From: Phytohabitans kaempferiae
GTDB lineage: Bacteria; Actinomycetota; Actinomycetes; Mycobacteriales; Micromonosporaceae
Direction: 5' to 3'
Assembly: GCF_042433955.1 (NCBI RefSeq)
Contig: NZ_JBHLUH010000003.1
Coordinates: forward strand, 62,001 to 126,000
Length of the DNA: 64,000 nt
The position numbers and the translations under genes were made by a program. The notes beneath the pieces are model-generated. The model was not told the DNA's origin. It saw only the letters and a program-made list of their open reading frames with translations, and made no database searches. Positions 51,328 to 59,531 of this stretch are shown here, piece by piece (the stretch's first letter is position 1; every line of letters starts with the position of its first letter).

Positions 51328-51920
51328 CGGTGTCCCGCAAGCTGTGCCGGGGCGCTCGCGGTGGCGCCGTGCACGCCTGGCAGGTATCGGACACTGACCA
51401 CGGTGGTGTCCTCGACCAGGTCGACCCGTTGCACGGTGGTGGAGTGCACGCGCCCGCCGAGCAGTTGCTCCAGGTGTGCCACCAGCGCGATCTGGTCGGT
51501 GAACGCGGAGTCCAGCACGACGATCTGGTTGCGGTAGCCACGGAAGAGGCGCGGATGGTCGCCCGCGTAGATCACGATCAGGATCAGCGCCATGAGTACG
51601 GCGTTGCGCCACAGCGGCTGCGTGTCGAGCGCGCCGAGCAGCCCGAGCGCCAGCGCGGAGAAGTAGTACGCCACCTCGTGCTGGTCCAGCTCGGTCGAGC
51701 GGAGCCGGATGATCGAGAGCACGCCGAAGAGCGCCATGCCGAGCCCCAGGCCGGCGCCGACGGTGCTCACGCTCAGCGCGCTGGCGACGGCCAGGACGCC
51801 GACGTTGACACCGAGGTACGCGACCACGAGGTCGCGCCGGCGGTGTCGCGGGAAGTAGAGCCCGAACACGAGCAGGCTCACCGCGACGATGTCGGCTGCG
51901 AACAGGATGAGCTGGGCCAT
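51324..51920 (-). CDS. DUF4956 membrane protein
   Basis: A 198-aa protein. Hydrophobic helices lie at about residues 2-20, 28-47, 50-70 and 85-120. Between them is the DUF4956 motif LGMALFGVLSIIRLRSTELDQHEVAYYFSALALGL (read in two parts around IIRLRSTEL). A C-terminal cytoplasmic domain of about 75 residues follows (LDSAFTDQIALVAHLEQLLGG). AGGAGG lies upstream of the ATG at 51920; a longer start at 52001 would add an unlikely Arg-rich leader. It is the first gene of the DUF4956-VTC-CotH operon, and may anchor the VTC protein at the membrane (inference). Confidence 0.85.
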   Translation of the reverse strand: MAQLILFAADIVAVSLLVFGLYFPRHRRRDLVVAYLGVNVGVLAVASALSVSTVGAGLGLGMALFGVLSIIRLRSTELDQHEVAYYFSALALGLLGALDTQPLWRNAVLMALILIVIYAGDHPRLFRGYRNQIVVLDSAFTDQIALVAHLEQLLGGRVHSTTVQRVDLVEDTTVVSVRYLPGVHGATASAPAQLAGHR

Positions 51921-52234
51921 GGCCTGGTGTCCTCCTGGATGTCTGTCTGACGTCCGGCGGCCACGCGACACCCGGGTGCCCAGTCGGTTTGGTGGCAACA
52001 CTGCCGTAACCGTCCGGCCATCTGAGGGCCATGGAACGTTCGATATGGTTATCGGAACTCTTCCGGAAGGTTAACGGGAGGTGGAGATAGATGTCAATCT
52101 ATGTGTGCCTTCTGCGTCCAACCTGACTTAACCGTCCAGAGTGGATGCTTGGTGCCTGGTTATGCCCCGGCGACCCTGTGGCGGCCGGGCGGTACCGTGT
52201 GCGCACCAGCCCGCCTCGCGGATCGGGAGCACAA
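51921..52234. promoter_or_regulatory. Divergent upstream region of the DUF4956-VTC-CotH operon
   Basis: About 314 bases without a gene. It contains the palindrome CTTCCGGAAG at 52060-52069, a direct repeat TAACCGTCC at 52007-52015 and 52129-52137, and AT-richer stretches (GATATGGTTATCGG near 52042; GATAGATGTCAATCTATG near 52086). It must hold the operon promoter on the minus strand. No single -10/-35 pair stands out. Confidence 0.4.
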
Positions 52235-52773
52235 ATGTCCGAGCTGCCGCCGTATCCACGCCAGGCCATGCCAGGCCCGGAGGGAGACCCGTCCCAGCCG
52301 CAGTACCCGGGGCCGTGGGTACCACCGGGGACATGGGGACCGCCGCCTGGGATGTATCCGCCTGATCCGCTGATCAGTCCCGACTACGGCGGCTGGTGGC
52401 AGCGGTCTTCCTGGTGCTCGCTCCGGTGGTGGCGCTGGAGCGCGGGGGCGCCATCAGCCGGTGCTTCAAGCTCTTCCACGGCGACCTGGGCGCTTCCCTC
52501 GCGCGGACCGCCACGATCTTCGGCATCGTCATCGGCGGGTCGATCGTGGCGGGGATGATCGGGCTCGTCGGCACTCTGTCCGCTCCGGTAGAGACCGCTT
52601 CGAGCGGGACGATCATCACATGGTCGCTGGTGGAGGCGGCGGTGAGCGTGGTGATCGGCGGCGCGCTGCGGATTCTCACCGACCCGCTGACCGTGGGGGC
52701 CTACGCGGACATGCGCGCCCGGGTCGAGCCCTTCTCGTCGGCCATCCTGGCCCACGAGGCCGGCGTCCGATAG
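52235..52773 (+). pseudogene. Internally deleted, frameshifted membrane protein gene
   Basis: From an ATG at 52235 with GGGAG upstream, a Pro/Gly-rich N-terminus (PPYPRQAMPGPEGDPSQPQ to SPDYGGWW) is typical of actinomycete glycerophosphoryl-diester-phosphodiesterase-membrane-domain-like proteins. Near 52390 the frame shifts. It continues as VFLVLAPVVALERGGAISRC, FKLFHGDLGASLARTATI and finally DPLTVGAYADMRARVEPFS, their C-terminal part. The middle helices, probably 150-200 residues, are missing. Family comparison is from memory. A single frame error alone would not restore the missing part. Confidence 0.65.
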
Positions 52774-52808
52774 GACATGGTGGGGGCACGGTCAGGTGGC
52801 TGGGCCGG

Positions 52809-53606
52809 CTACACCGCGAGGATGTCCAATGTGGCCGCGTGTAGACGGTCCTGGGTCGCCGGTTCGGCGGCCTCGGGGTTGGGCGGCTCGGGGCGCCGCT
52901 CGTCGTAGTAGGTGCCGTTGTCACCGTGGCGCCCGGCGACGTACACGATGTTGTCCGCCGCGTGCTCGGGCCGGTCGCCGCCGACCGAGAACATCGCGTG
53001 CAGCAGCCCGGTCGCGATCACACCGGGGTGCACGCTGACGACCTCGACGGACGGGCTCGGCCGGTGCGCGGCCAGCCAGCACGAGTATGTGACCAGCGCG
53101 AGCTTGGAGTGCGCGTACGCGGCGGCCGGCGAGTAGCGACCGCGGGCGAGCGTGAGGTCGTCGAGGTGCAGGCTCGCCGAGAGGTGAGTGGCGGACGCGA
53201 CGTTGACGATCCGCCCGGCTTCGACGCGATCGAGGAGCCCGGTGGTGAGCACCACCGGGGCGAGGTAGTTGGTCTGGAAGGTGATCTCGTTGCCGGTGCC
53301 GGTGAGCGTATGGGTCGGCGGCCCCGGGCGGGCGGCGTTGTTGACCAGCAGGTCGACCCGCTCCGTCACCCCGCGGATGTCGTGGACCAACCGCTCGGCC
53401 TCGTCGAGGTCGCCGAAGTCGGCCGCGAAGTAGAAGAGCTCGGCGCCGGCGGGCATCCCGGCCCGCACCGCGCGCAGCAGGTCGGCGACCTCGTCAGCGG
53501 GCTCCAGCCCGTGCAGGATCAGCGGGCTCGCGCGGTGGGCGAGGGCGAGCGCCGTGGCCCGGCCGATGCCGGTTGTCGCGCCCGTGAGGACGATCGAGCT
53601 GGGCAC
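52809..53606 (-). CDS. Short-chain dehydrogenase/reductase
   Basis: A 265-aa NAD(P)-dependent oxidoreductase. The cofactor loop is TGATTGIG at residues 8-15, followed by LLVNNAARPG, a Ser in VNVASATHLS, and the catalytic YxxxK in AYAHSKLAL near 164-168. The C-terminal part (GTYYDERRPEPPNPEA) resembles retinol-dehydrogenase-like bacterial SDRs. The start is a GTG at 53606, 8 bases after the MFS gene stop, so both are one transcript. The substrate is unknown. Confidence 0.86.
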   Translation of the reverse strand: MPSSIVLTGATTGIGRATALALAHRASPLILHGLEPADEVADLLRAVRAGMPAGAELFYFAADFGDLDEAERLVHDIRGVTERVDLLVNNAARPGPPTHTLTGTGNEITFQTNYLAPVVLTTGLLDRVEAGRIVNVASATHLSASLHLDDLTLARGRYSPAAAYAHSKLALVTYSCWLAAHRPSPSVEVVSVHPGVIATGLLHAMFSVGGDRPEHAADNIVYVAGRHGDNGTYYDERRPEPPNPEAAEPATQDRLHAATLDILAV

Positions 53607-53614
53607 GCCCCAGT

Positions 53615-54805
53615 TTAGCGGGCGCGGGTCCGGCGGAGAGTGGGCGAGGCGAGGCCGGCGGCGCCGGTGACCGCGGTGATCGCGGCGCAGGTGGCGAGCA
53701 CCGGCGGCGTACCGACCGCGTCGACCGCCGCGCCCAGGAGGTTGTTGGTCACGAGCAGCGGCAGGCTCTGCGCCAGGAGCACCACGGACTGGACACGGGC
53801 CAGGTGGGTCTCCGGCGTGTGCTGGAGCAGCAGCGGTGCCAGGTGCGTGGCGAAGAGGCCGTTGCCGGCTCCGGCGGCGAGCGCGGCCGCGGCGGCGTAC
53901 GCCGGTGGCTCGAACACCGCCAGGCCGAGCACGCCGGCCGCCGCGACGACCAGGCCGAGGGCGGCCGCCACGCCCGGCCGGGGCGCCGCGCCACGGGCGA
54001 GCACGGTCGCGGCGACGCATGCTGTGGCGAGCGCGACCGTGCCGGCGACGGCCCCGGTCCATCCGCCCGACCACGCGCGCTCGCGGCCGAGCAGTGGCAA
54101 CAGCAGCCCGATGACCGGCAGCAGGAAGCCCGCCGCGACGACCACCATGAGCAGCGCGGCCCGCAGCAGCCGGTCGTGGGCCGCCAGCCGCAGGCCGTCG
54201 AGCGTGTGGCGCCAGACTCCGCCGGGGCCGGGCTTCGGCGGCGCCGCCTCGCCGCGCGGTCGCAGCAGGACCAGGATCAGGAGCATGACCGCGAACGTGA
54301 ACGCGTCCGCGAGCGCGGCGGCCGCCAGCCCCAGCCCGGCCACGACCAGCCCGCCCAGCGGTGGCCCGGCGATGGCGGTGGTCTGGCCGGCGAGCTGCCG
54401 GGCGGACATCGCCCGCGCCAGACCCTCGCCCGGCACCAGCCGTCGTGGCATCGACCCGGACGACGGCAGGTAGAACGCGTCTACGGTGCCGATCACCAGC
54501 GCGATGCCGAGCAGCAGCCAGACCGGCTCGCCAACCAGCCACACCAGGACGGCGAGGAGGACCGTGGCGGCGATCATCGCGGCATCGCCGGCCAGCATCG
54601 TCCGCCACGCGCCGAAACGGTCGCCGACGGCCCCGCCGATCAGCACCAGCAGGGCGCGCGGCAGGTTGATCATCGTGAGCACCAGGCCGGCCAGCACACC
54701 GCCCTGCCCGGCCGCGGTCCAGGTCATCCCGAACCCCAGCACCTGCGTGCCGAGCAGGGAGAGCGTGACGCCAGCCAGCCAGAGCCAGTAACGAGCCGGG
54801 ATCAT
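53615..54805 (-). CDS. MFS transporter
   Basis: A 396-aa protein with about twelve hydrophobic helices, starting right at helix 1 (WLWLAGVTLSLLGTQVLGF). Motif A is GGAVGDRFGAWRTML. It resembles the small MFS exporters (EntS/MFS_3 class) of actinomycetes. A basic loop (LRPRGEAAPPKPGPGGVWRH) separates the halves. The next gene downstream is an SDR, 8 bases away. An export role for a reduced or oxidised metabolite made by that SDR is conceivable but not shown. Confidence 0.84.
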   Translation of the reverse strand: MIPARYWLWLAGVTLSLLGTQVLGFGMTWTAAGQGGVLAGLVLTMINLPRALLVLIGGAVGDRFGAWRTMLAGDAAMIAATVLLAVLVWLVGEPVWLLLGIALVIGTVDAFYLPSSGSMPRRLVPGEGLARAMSARQLAGQTTAIAGPPLGGLVVAGLGLAAAALADAFTFAVMLLILVLLRPRGEAAPPKPGPGGVWRHTLDGLRLAAHDRLLRAALLMVVVAAGFLLPVIGLLLPLLGRERAWSGGWTGAVAGTVALATACVAATVLARGAAPRPGVAAALGLVVAAAGVLGLAVFEPPAYAAAAALAAGAGNGLFATHLAPLLLQHTPETHLARVQSVVLLAQSLPLLVTNNLLGAAVDAVGTPPVLATCAAITAVTGAAGLASPTLRRTRAR

Positions 54806-54950
54806 GCGGCGGAACCCTAGCCACCACCTCCGACAGTCCCGTCGACGAACGCGACCCGGCGGACCCCTTCCGCGCGGTCGTCACCGCGGGCCCTGCGCCC
54901 TGAGCACGAGCTGACCGGTCGCGGGCGAAGATCGAGCAACTTTTGTTTCT

Positions 54951-54984
54951 CGGGTTGACGTAACCCGAAATTCGATCGTAACGT
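54951..54984 (+). promoter_or_regulatory. Candidate promoter and operator of the sugar operon
   Basis: CGGGTT-gacgt-AACCCG (54951-54967) is a perfect inverted repeat, extended by TTTC on the left and AAA on the right. It overlaps TTGACG (54955-54960), a good -35. TAACGT at 54979-54984, 18 bases on, can serve as the -10. The rest of the 54806-55147 gap shows no gene. A repressor such as the ROK protein at the operon's end would cover the -35 here. Confidence 0.6.
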
Positions 54985-55147
54985 TCATCGAGCGGTTTAA
55001 CTCTTCGCCCATCTCCCTACCGGGGCGTCTGCCCGACCCGGTTGCCCAGGGGTCGCCTCGACGGCCCCCGGTTCGTCGTGAATACCCCCTGCTCGCGCAT
55101 GCGCTGCGGCGCCCGGTTGGCCACACTCCTGAAGGGACATTCGGCCC

Positions 55148-56464
55148 ATGAAAATAGAAGCTGCCCTGAACCGTCGAAACCTGCTGAAGGCGGCCGGGCT
55201 CACCGGCCTCGGCATGGGGCTCGCCGCCTGCGGCCGGGGCTTCGGCGGCGGTGACGACGAGCCCGAGGGCGGTGCCGTACAGCTCAACATGGTCTGGTGG
55301 GGCGACGCCAAGCGCGCCGAGAAGACGCAGGCCGCCCTGGACATCTTCCAGCAGAAGAACGCCGGCGTGACCGTCAAGATCGAGTATCAGGACAGCGGGC
55401 CGTACAAGGACAAGCTGGCCACGCGGTTCGCGGCCGGCGACCCGCCGGATGTGATGGCGATGCGCATGGACAGCCTCCGCGAGTACGCCGACCGCGGCGC
55501 CCTGCTCGACCTCGGCCAGCATGCCGGCGCGGTCGACCTGTCGGGGCTGAGCGACAACGCGAAGGCGCTGGCCGCGGTGAGCGACAAGACGTACGGCGTG
55601 CCGGCCGGCCTCAACGCGGTCGGTTTCGTGGTCAACAAGACGCTCACCGAGAAGTTCGGCGTGGCGATCCCGGACGGCAACACCTGGAGCTGGGACGACC
55701 TGGCCACCTTCGCCCGCGACGTGACCAAGGCCAGCGGAGGCAAGGTCTACGGCACCAACTTCGAGGCGTTCACACTGGCCAACTTCATCGTCTTCACCCG
55801 GCAGCGCGGCGAGGACTTCTACACGGAGGACGGCGCGCTCGGGGTGAGCGAGGCGACCGTGGCCGCCTGGTTCGGGATGATCGAGGCGATGCGGGCGGAA
55901 GGTGGCTTCCCGCCGGCCGGCTTCATCGAGAAGCTGGGCGCCTCGGCCGACCAGTCCTACCTGGCCAAGGGCTCGATCGCATCGCAGATCATCCCGACCA
56001 ACAACTTCCTCGCGTACAACGCGGCGGCGGGCGGCAACCTCGCGCTGCTCCGCATCCCGGGCGAGACGCAGGGGGCGCGGCGGGGTCAGTCCGTCGACTG
56101 CCCGCACCTGTGGTCGGTGGCCGCCCAGTCCAAGCACAAGGAGGAGGCGCTCAAGCTGCTCGACTTCCTGGTCAATGACGTCGAGGCGTCGAAGGCCACC
56201 GGCACGACCCGGGGCGTACCGCCCAGCACGGCCGTCGCCGAGCAGATCAAGTCGACGCTGAGCCCGGACGACCAGGTGGCCACCGAGTACCTCGGCGCGC
56301 TCCAGAAGGAGCAGTTGCCGCGCTCCTTCACGTATCCGCCCGGATCGAGCAAGATCGCCTCCAGCCTCGAGTCGCTCGCCGCCGAGGTGGAGTTCAAGCG
56401 ACAGACCCCGCAGCAGGCCGCGAAGACCTTCATCGACGCAGGGCGGAAAGCCCTGGGCAAGTGA
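55148..56464 (+). CDS. Sugar ABC transporter solute-binding lipoprotein
   Basis: A 438-aa extracellular binding protein of the CUT1 family. The N-terminus has a twin-arginine (NRRNLLKAAG) and a lipobox (LAAC, Cys at 28), so it is probably exported folded and lipid-anchored. NMVWWGDAKRAEKTQAALDI begins the first lobe, and FAAGDPPDVMAMRMDSLREY is the typical hinge-side pattern. It delivers an oligosaccharide to the two permeases encoded next. Its stop overlaps the first permease start (GTGA). The ligand cannot be read directly; the GH43 gene suggests a pentose- or arabinose-containing glycan. Confidence 0.9.
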   Translation: MKIEAALNRRNLLKAAGLTGLGMGLAACGRGFGGGDDEPEGGAVQLNMVWWGDAKRAEKTQAALDIFQQKNAGVTVKIEYQDSGPYKDKLATRFAAGDPPDVMAMRMDSLREYADRGALLDLGQHAGAVDLSGLSDNAKALAAVSDKTYGVPAGLNAVGFVVNKTLTEKFGVAIPDGNTWSWDDLATFARDVTKASGGKVYGTNFEAFTLANFIVFTRQRGEDFYTEDGALGVSEATVAAWFGMIEAMRAEGGFPPAGFIEKLGASADQSYLAKGSIASQIIPTNNFLAYNAAAGGNLALLRIPGETQGARRGQSVDCPHLWSVAAQSKHKEEALKLLDFLVNDVEASKATGTTRGVPPSTAVAEQIKSTLSPDDQVATEYLGALQKEQLPRSFTYPPGSSKIASSLESLAAEVEFKRQTPQQAAKTFIDAGRKALGK

Positions 56465-57402
56465 CCACCACTACGAGGGTCGTACTCCCCGCGCCCCCAG
56501 CCGCGCGGCCCGCACCGACGCCGGGGCGGGCCAAGCGGCGCAAGGACCGGGCCGGCTATCTCTTCCTGCTGCCCTGGTTCATCGGGATGCTCTTCACGGT
56601 CATCCCGTTTGTAGCCTCGCTGTATCTCGCCTTCACCGACTACAACCTGCTCAATGCTCCACAGTGGATCGGTCTGGAGAACTTCCAGGAGATGTACCGG
56701 GATCCGCTGCTGCGCCAGTCGTTGAAGGTGACGTTCATCTACACCTTCGTCTCGGTGCCGCTGTCGCTGGTGGTGGCGCTCGGTGTGGCGATGCTGCTCA
56801 ACCAGGGCGTGCGCGGGCTCCCCGTCTATCGGGCGATCTTCTACCTCCCCTCGCTGCTCGGCGGGAGCGTCGCGGTGGTGCTGCTGTGGCGCTACATCTT
56901 CGGGCTCGACGGCGTCGTCAACGCGTTCCTCGGCTGGTTTGGCATCGACGGTCCAGGATGGACGTCCGATCCGGACTACGCGCTCACCACGCTGATCGTG
57001 CTGCACATCTGGACCTTCGGCTCGCCGATGGTGATTTTCCTGGCCGGGCTGCGGCAGATCCCCACGATGTACTACGAGGCGGCGTCCGTGGACGGCGCGT
57101 CGAAATGGCGCCAGTTTCGCTCGGTCACGCTGCCGCTGCTCAGCCCGATCATCTTCTTCAACCTGATCCAGTCGCTGATCTCGTCGTTTCAGACCTTCAC
57201 GCAGGGATTCATCATGAGCGGCGGCACCGGCGGGCCGGCGGACTCCACGATGTTCTACAACCTCTACCTGTACCAGCAGGGGTTCTCGCAGTTCAACATG
57301 GGCTACGCCGCCGCCATGGCCTGGATGCTGCTGGTCATCATCGCCGTGTTCACCGCGCTCAACTTCCTGGCCGCCAAGTACTGGGTCTTCTACGACAACT
57401 GA
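56461..57402 (+). CDS. Sugar ABC transporter permease (MalF type)
   Basis: A 313-aa membrane protein with six helices. Residues 1-32 are a basic Pro/Ala-rich tail. The EAA loop that docks the ATPase is YYEAASVDGASKWRQFRSVT, followed by LPLLSP, at about residues 203-228. It forms the channel with the MalG-type partner encoded 9 bases downstream. No ATPase gene is in the operon. In actinomycetes such CUT1 importers usually share an ATPase (MsiK) encoded elsewhere, which would explain the gap. The start is a GTG at 56461. Confidence 0.9.
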   Translation: MTTTTRVVLPAPPAARPAPTPGRAKRRKDRAGYLFLLPWFIGMLFTVIPFVASLYLAFTDYNLLNAPQWIGLENFQEMYRDPLLRQSLKVTFIYTFVSVPLSLVVALGVAMLLNQGVRGLPVYRAIFYLPSLLGGSVAVVLLWRYIFGLDGVVNAFLGWFGIDGPGWTSDPDYALTTLIVLHIWTFGSPMVIFLAGLRQIPTMYYEAASVDGASKWRQFRSVTLPLLSPIIFFNLIQSLISSFQTFTQGFIMSGGTGGPADSTMFYNLYLYQQGFSQFNMGYAAAMAWMLLVIIAVFTALNFLAAKYWVFYDN

Positions 57403-57411
57403 GGTCTCACC

Positions 57412-58242
57412 ATGCCGATGCTCCGATCCAGGTTTGCCCGGCACGTGCTGCTGTGCGTCGTCGGCGCGGTCATGATGTATCCGTTGCTGTGGATGCTCTC
57501 CAGCTCGCTCAAGCCCAGCCGGCTCATCTTCACCGACCTGTCGCTGTGGCCGGCCGAGTGGGACCTGAGCAACTACCCCGACGGCTGGGTCGCGCTGGAG
57601 CACCCCTTCACGGTCTACCTGGTCAACTCGTTTGTGATCGTGGTGCTGAGCATCATCGGCAACCTGATCTCCTGCTCGCTGGCGGCGTACGGCTTCGCCC
57701 GCCTCAACTTCACCGGCCGCAAGCTCTTCTTCGCGCTGATGCTCGGCACGATGATGCTCCCCGGCCACGTGCTGCTGGTGCCGCAGTACATCGTCTTCGC
57801 CAAGCTCGACTGGATCAACACGTACTACCCGCTGCTGGTGCCGAACTTCCTCGCCACCAACGCTTTCTACATCTTCCTGATGGTGCAGTTCATGCGGTCG
57901 CTGCCGCGCGAGCTCGACGACGCGGCGCGGATCGACGGCTGCGGGCCGTTTCGCACCTTCTGGAGCGTCATCATGCCGCTGTGCCTGCCGGCGTTCGCCA
58001 CCACGGCGATCTTCACGTTCATCTCGGTGTGGAACGAGTTCTTCGGCCCGCTCATCTACCTGACCGACTCCGAGCTGTACACGGTGCCGCTGGCGCTGCG
58101 ACAGTTCATCGACTCGGAGGGGCAGTCGCAGTGGGGGCAGATGTTCGCCATGTCGTTCCTGTCGCTGGCACCGGTCATCGGATTCTTCATCGCCGGCCAG
58201 AAGTACCTGGTCAAGGGCATAGCCACCACGGGGTTGAAATGA
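57412..58242 (+). CDS. Sugar ABC transporter permease (MalG type)
   Basis: A 276-aa membrane protein with six helices. The EAA loop is ELDDAARIDGCGPFRTFWSV, followed by IMPLCLP, at about residues 165-190. It pairs with the MalF-type permease. GAGGTCTCACC precedes the ATG at 57412. The stop overlaps the Gfo/Idh/MocA gene start as ATGA, so the transport and metabolic parts are translationally coupled. Confidence 0.9.
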   Translation: MPMLRSRFARHVLLCVVGAVMMYPLLWMLSSSLKPSRLIFTDLSLWPAEWDLSNYPDGWVALEHPFTVYLVNSFVIVVLSIIGNLISCSLAAYGFARLNFTGRKLFFALMLGTMMLPGHVLLVPQYIVFAKLDWINTYYPLLVPNFLATNAFYIFLMVQFMRSLPRELDDAARIDGCGPFRTFWSVIMPLCLPAFATTAIFTFISVWNEFFGPLIYLTDSELYTVPLALRQFIDSEGQSQWGQMFAMSFLSLAPVIGFFIAGQKYLVKGIATTGLK

Positions 58243-59531
58243 GACGTTACGCGCTGGTGGGCACCGGCTCCCGCTCCCAGATGTACCTCGGCGCGCTGCT
58301 CGGCTCGCACGCGGAGGCCGGGCTGCCGGTGGCGTTCTGCGACACCAACGAGGTGCGGATGGCCTTTCACGACCGCCTCGTGCGGGAGGCGCGCCCCGAC
58401 CTGGCGCTGCCGCACTACGCGCCGGCCGACTTCGACACGCTGCTGGCGAAGGAGCGGCCCGACGTGGTGATCGTGACCTCGCCGGACGCGACCCACGCCG
58501 GATACGCCGGAGCGGCGCTGCGGCACGGCGCGGACGCGGTCGTGGAAAAGCCCATGACGACCGACGCCGCCGGGCTCAACGAGATCCACGAGGCGCTGTC
58601 CGCCAGCGAGCGCCGGCTGACCGTCACCTTCAACTACCGGTACTCGCCGCGCAACTCGCTCGTCCGCCAGCTCCTCACCGAAGGGGCGATCGGGGAGGTG
58701 ACCTCGGTCGCGTTCGAGTGGTGCCTGGACACGCTGCACGGCGCCGACTACTTCCGCCGGTGGCACCGGGAGAAGGCGGTCTCGGGCGGGCTGCTCGTGC
58801 ACAAGGCGAGCCACCACTTCGACCTGGTCAACTGGTGGCTCGCCGACCTGCCGGAGGTGGTGTTCGCCCGGGGCGGCCTGCGCTTCTACGGCGCTGACAA
58901 CGCCCGCCGGCGAGGGCTCGGGGCGCGCCCGGAGCGGAGCCGGGACGCCACCGGTGACCCGTTCGGGCTGGACATCGCCGCCGACGACAAGCTCCGTGAG
59001 CTGTACCGCGACGGGGAGCACCTGGACGGCTACATCCGCGACCGTGACGTCTTCTCCGGGGGGATCACCATCGAAGACAACCTCAACGTCGTGGTGGGCT
59101 ACCGCCGCGGCGCGTCGATGTCGTACACGCTGCACGCACACAGCCCGTGGGAGGGATACCGCGTCGCGATCAACGGCACCGGGGGGCGGATCGAGCTGGA
59201 CGTCGTCGAGCGCGGGCACGTCACGCCCGGCGCGGCCGTCGACCCGAGCGCCACCGAAGACCCCCATCGGGAACGGGGCTCGCGGCTGCTGCTCCAGCGC
59301 CACTGGAAACGGGCCGAGCAGGTGCCGATCCCGGAGGGCCGGGGAGGGCACGGCGGGGGCGACGCGATGCTGCTCGACGACGTGTTCCACGGCCCGGGCG
59401 ACGACCCGCTGGGCCGGGCGGCCGGCTACCTCGACGGCGCGGCCAGCGTGCTGGTCGGCGTGGCCGGCAACGAGTCACTTCGCACCGGCCAGGCGGTACG
59501 GCTGGACGACCTCGGTGTGCCACTGCGATGA
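58239..59531 (+). CDS. Gfo/Idh/MocA-family sugar oxidoreductase
   Basis: A 430-aa NAD(P)-dependent enzyme. The Rossmann entry is YALVGTGSRSQMY (residues 4-16), the conserved EKPMT is near 106, and the second-domain GGLLVHKASHHFDLVNWW carries the catalytic-type Lys and His near 195. It probably oxidises or reduces the imported sugar or interconverts it through a keto intermediate. The chain is longer than the usual 330-390 residues, with extra sequence at about 225-260 (NARRRGLGARPERSRDATGD) and in the C-terminal third. It overlaps genes on both sides by 4 bases. Confidence 0.87.
   Translation: MRRYALVGTGSRSQMYLGALLGSHAEAGLPVAFCDTNEVRMAFHDRLVREARPDLALPHYAPADFDTLLAKERPDVVIVTSPDATHAGYAGAALRHGADAVVEKPMTTDAAGLNEIHEALSASERRLTVTFNYRYSPRNSLVRQLLTEGAIGEVTSVAFEWCLDTLHGADYFRRWHREKAVSGGLLVHKASHHFDLVNWWLADLPEVVFARGGLRFYGADNARRRGLGARPERSRDATGDPFGLDIAADDKLRELYRDGEHLDGYIRDRDVFSGGITIEDNLNVVVGYRRGASMSYTLHAHSPWEGYRVAINGTGGRIELDVVERGHVTPGAAVDPSATEDPHRERGSRLLLQRHWKRAEQVPIPEGRGGHGGGDAMLLDDVFHGPGDDPLGRAAGYLDGAASVLVGVAGNESLRTGQAVRLDDLGVPLR

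Noticed and set aside
58900..58960. A third copy of the GGAGCGAAGCGGAG element (CCCGGAGCGGAGCCGGG)
   Set aside because: The core differs (GGAGCGGAGCC rather than GGAGCGAAGCGGAG), so similarity may be chance in GC-rich coding sequence; it only coincides with extra residues in the Gfo/Idh protein.
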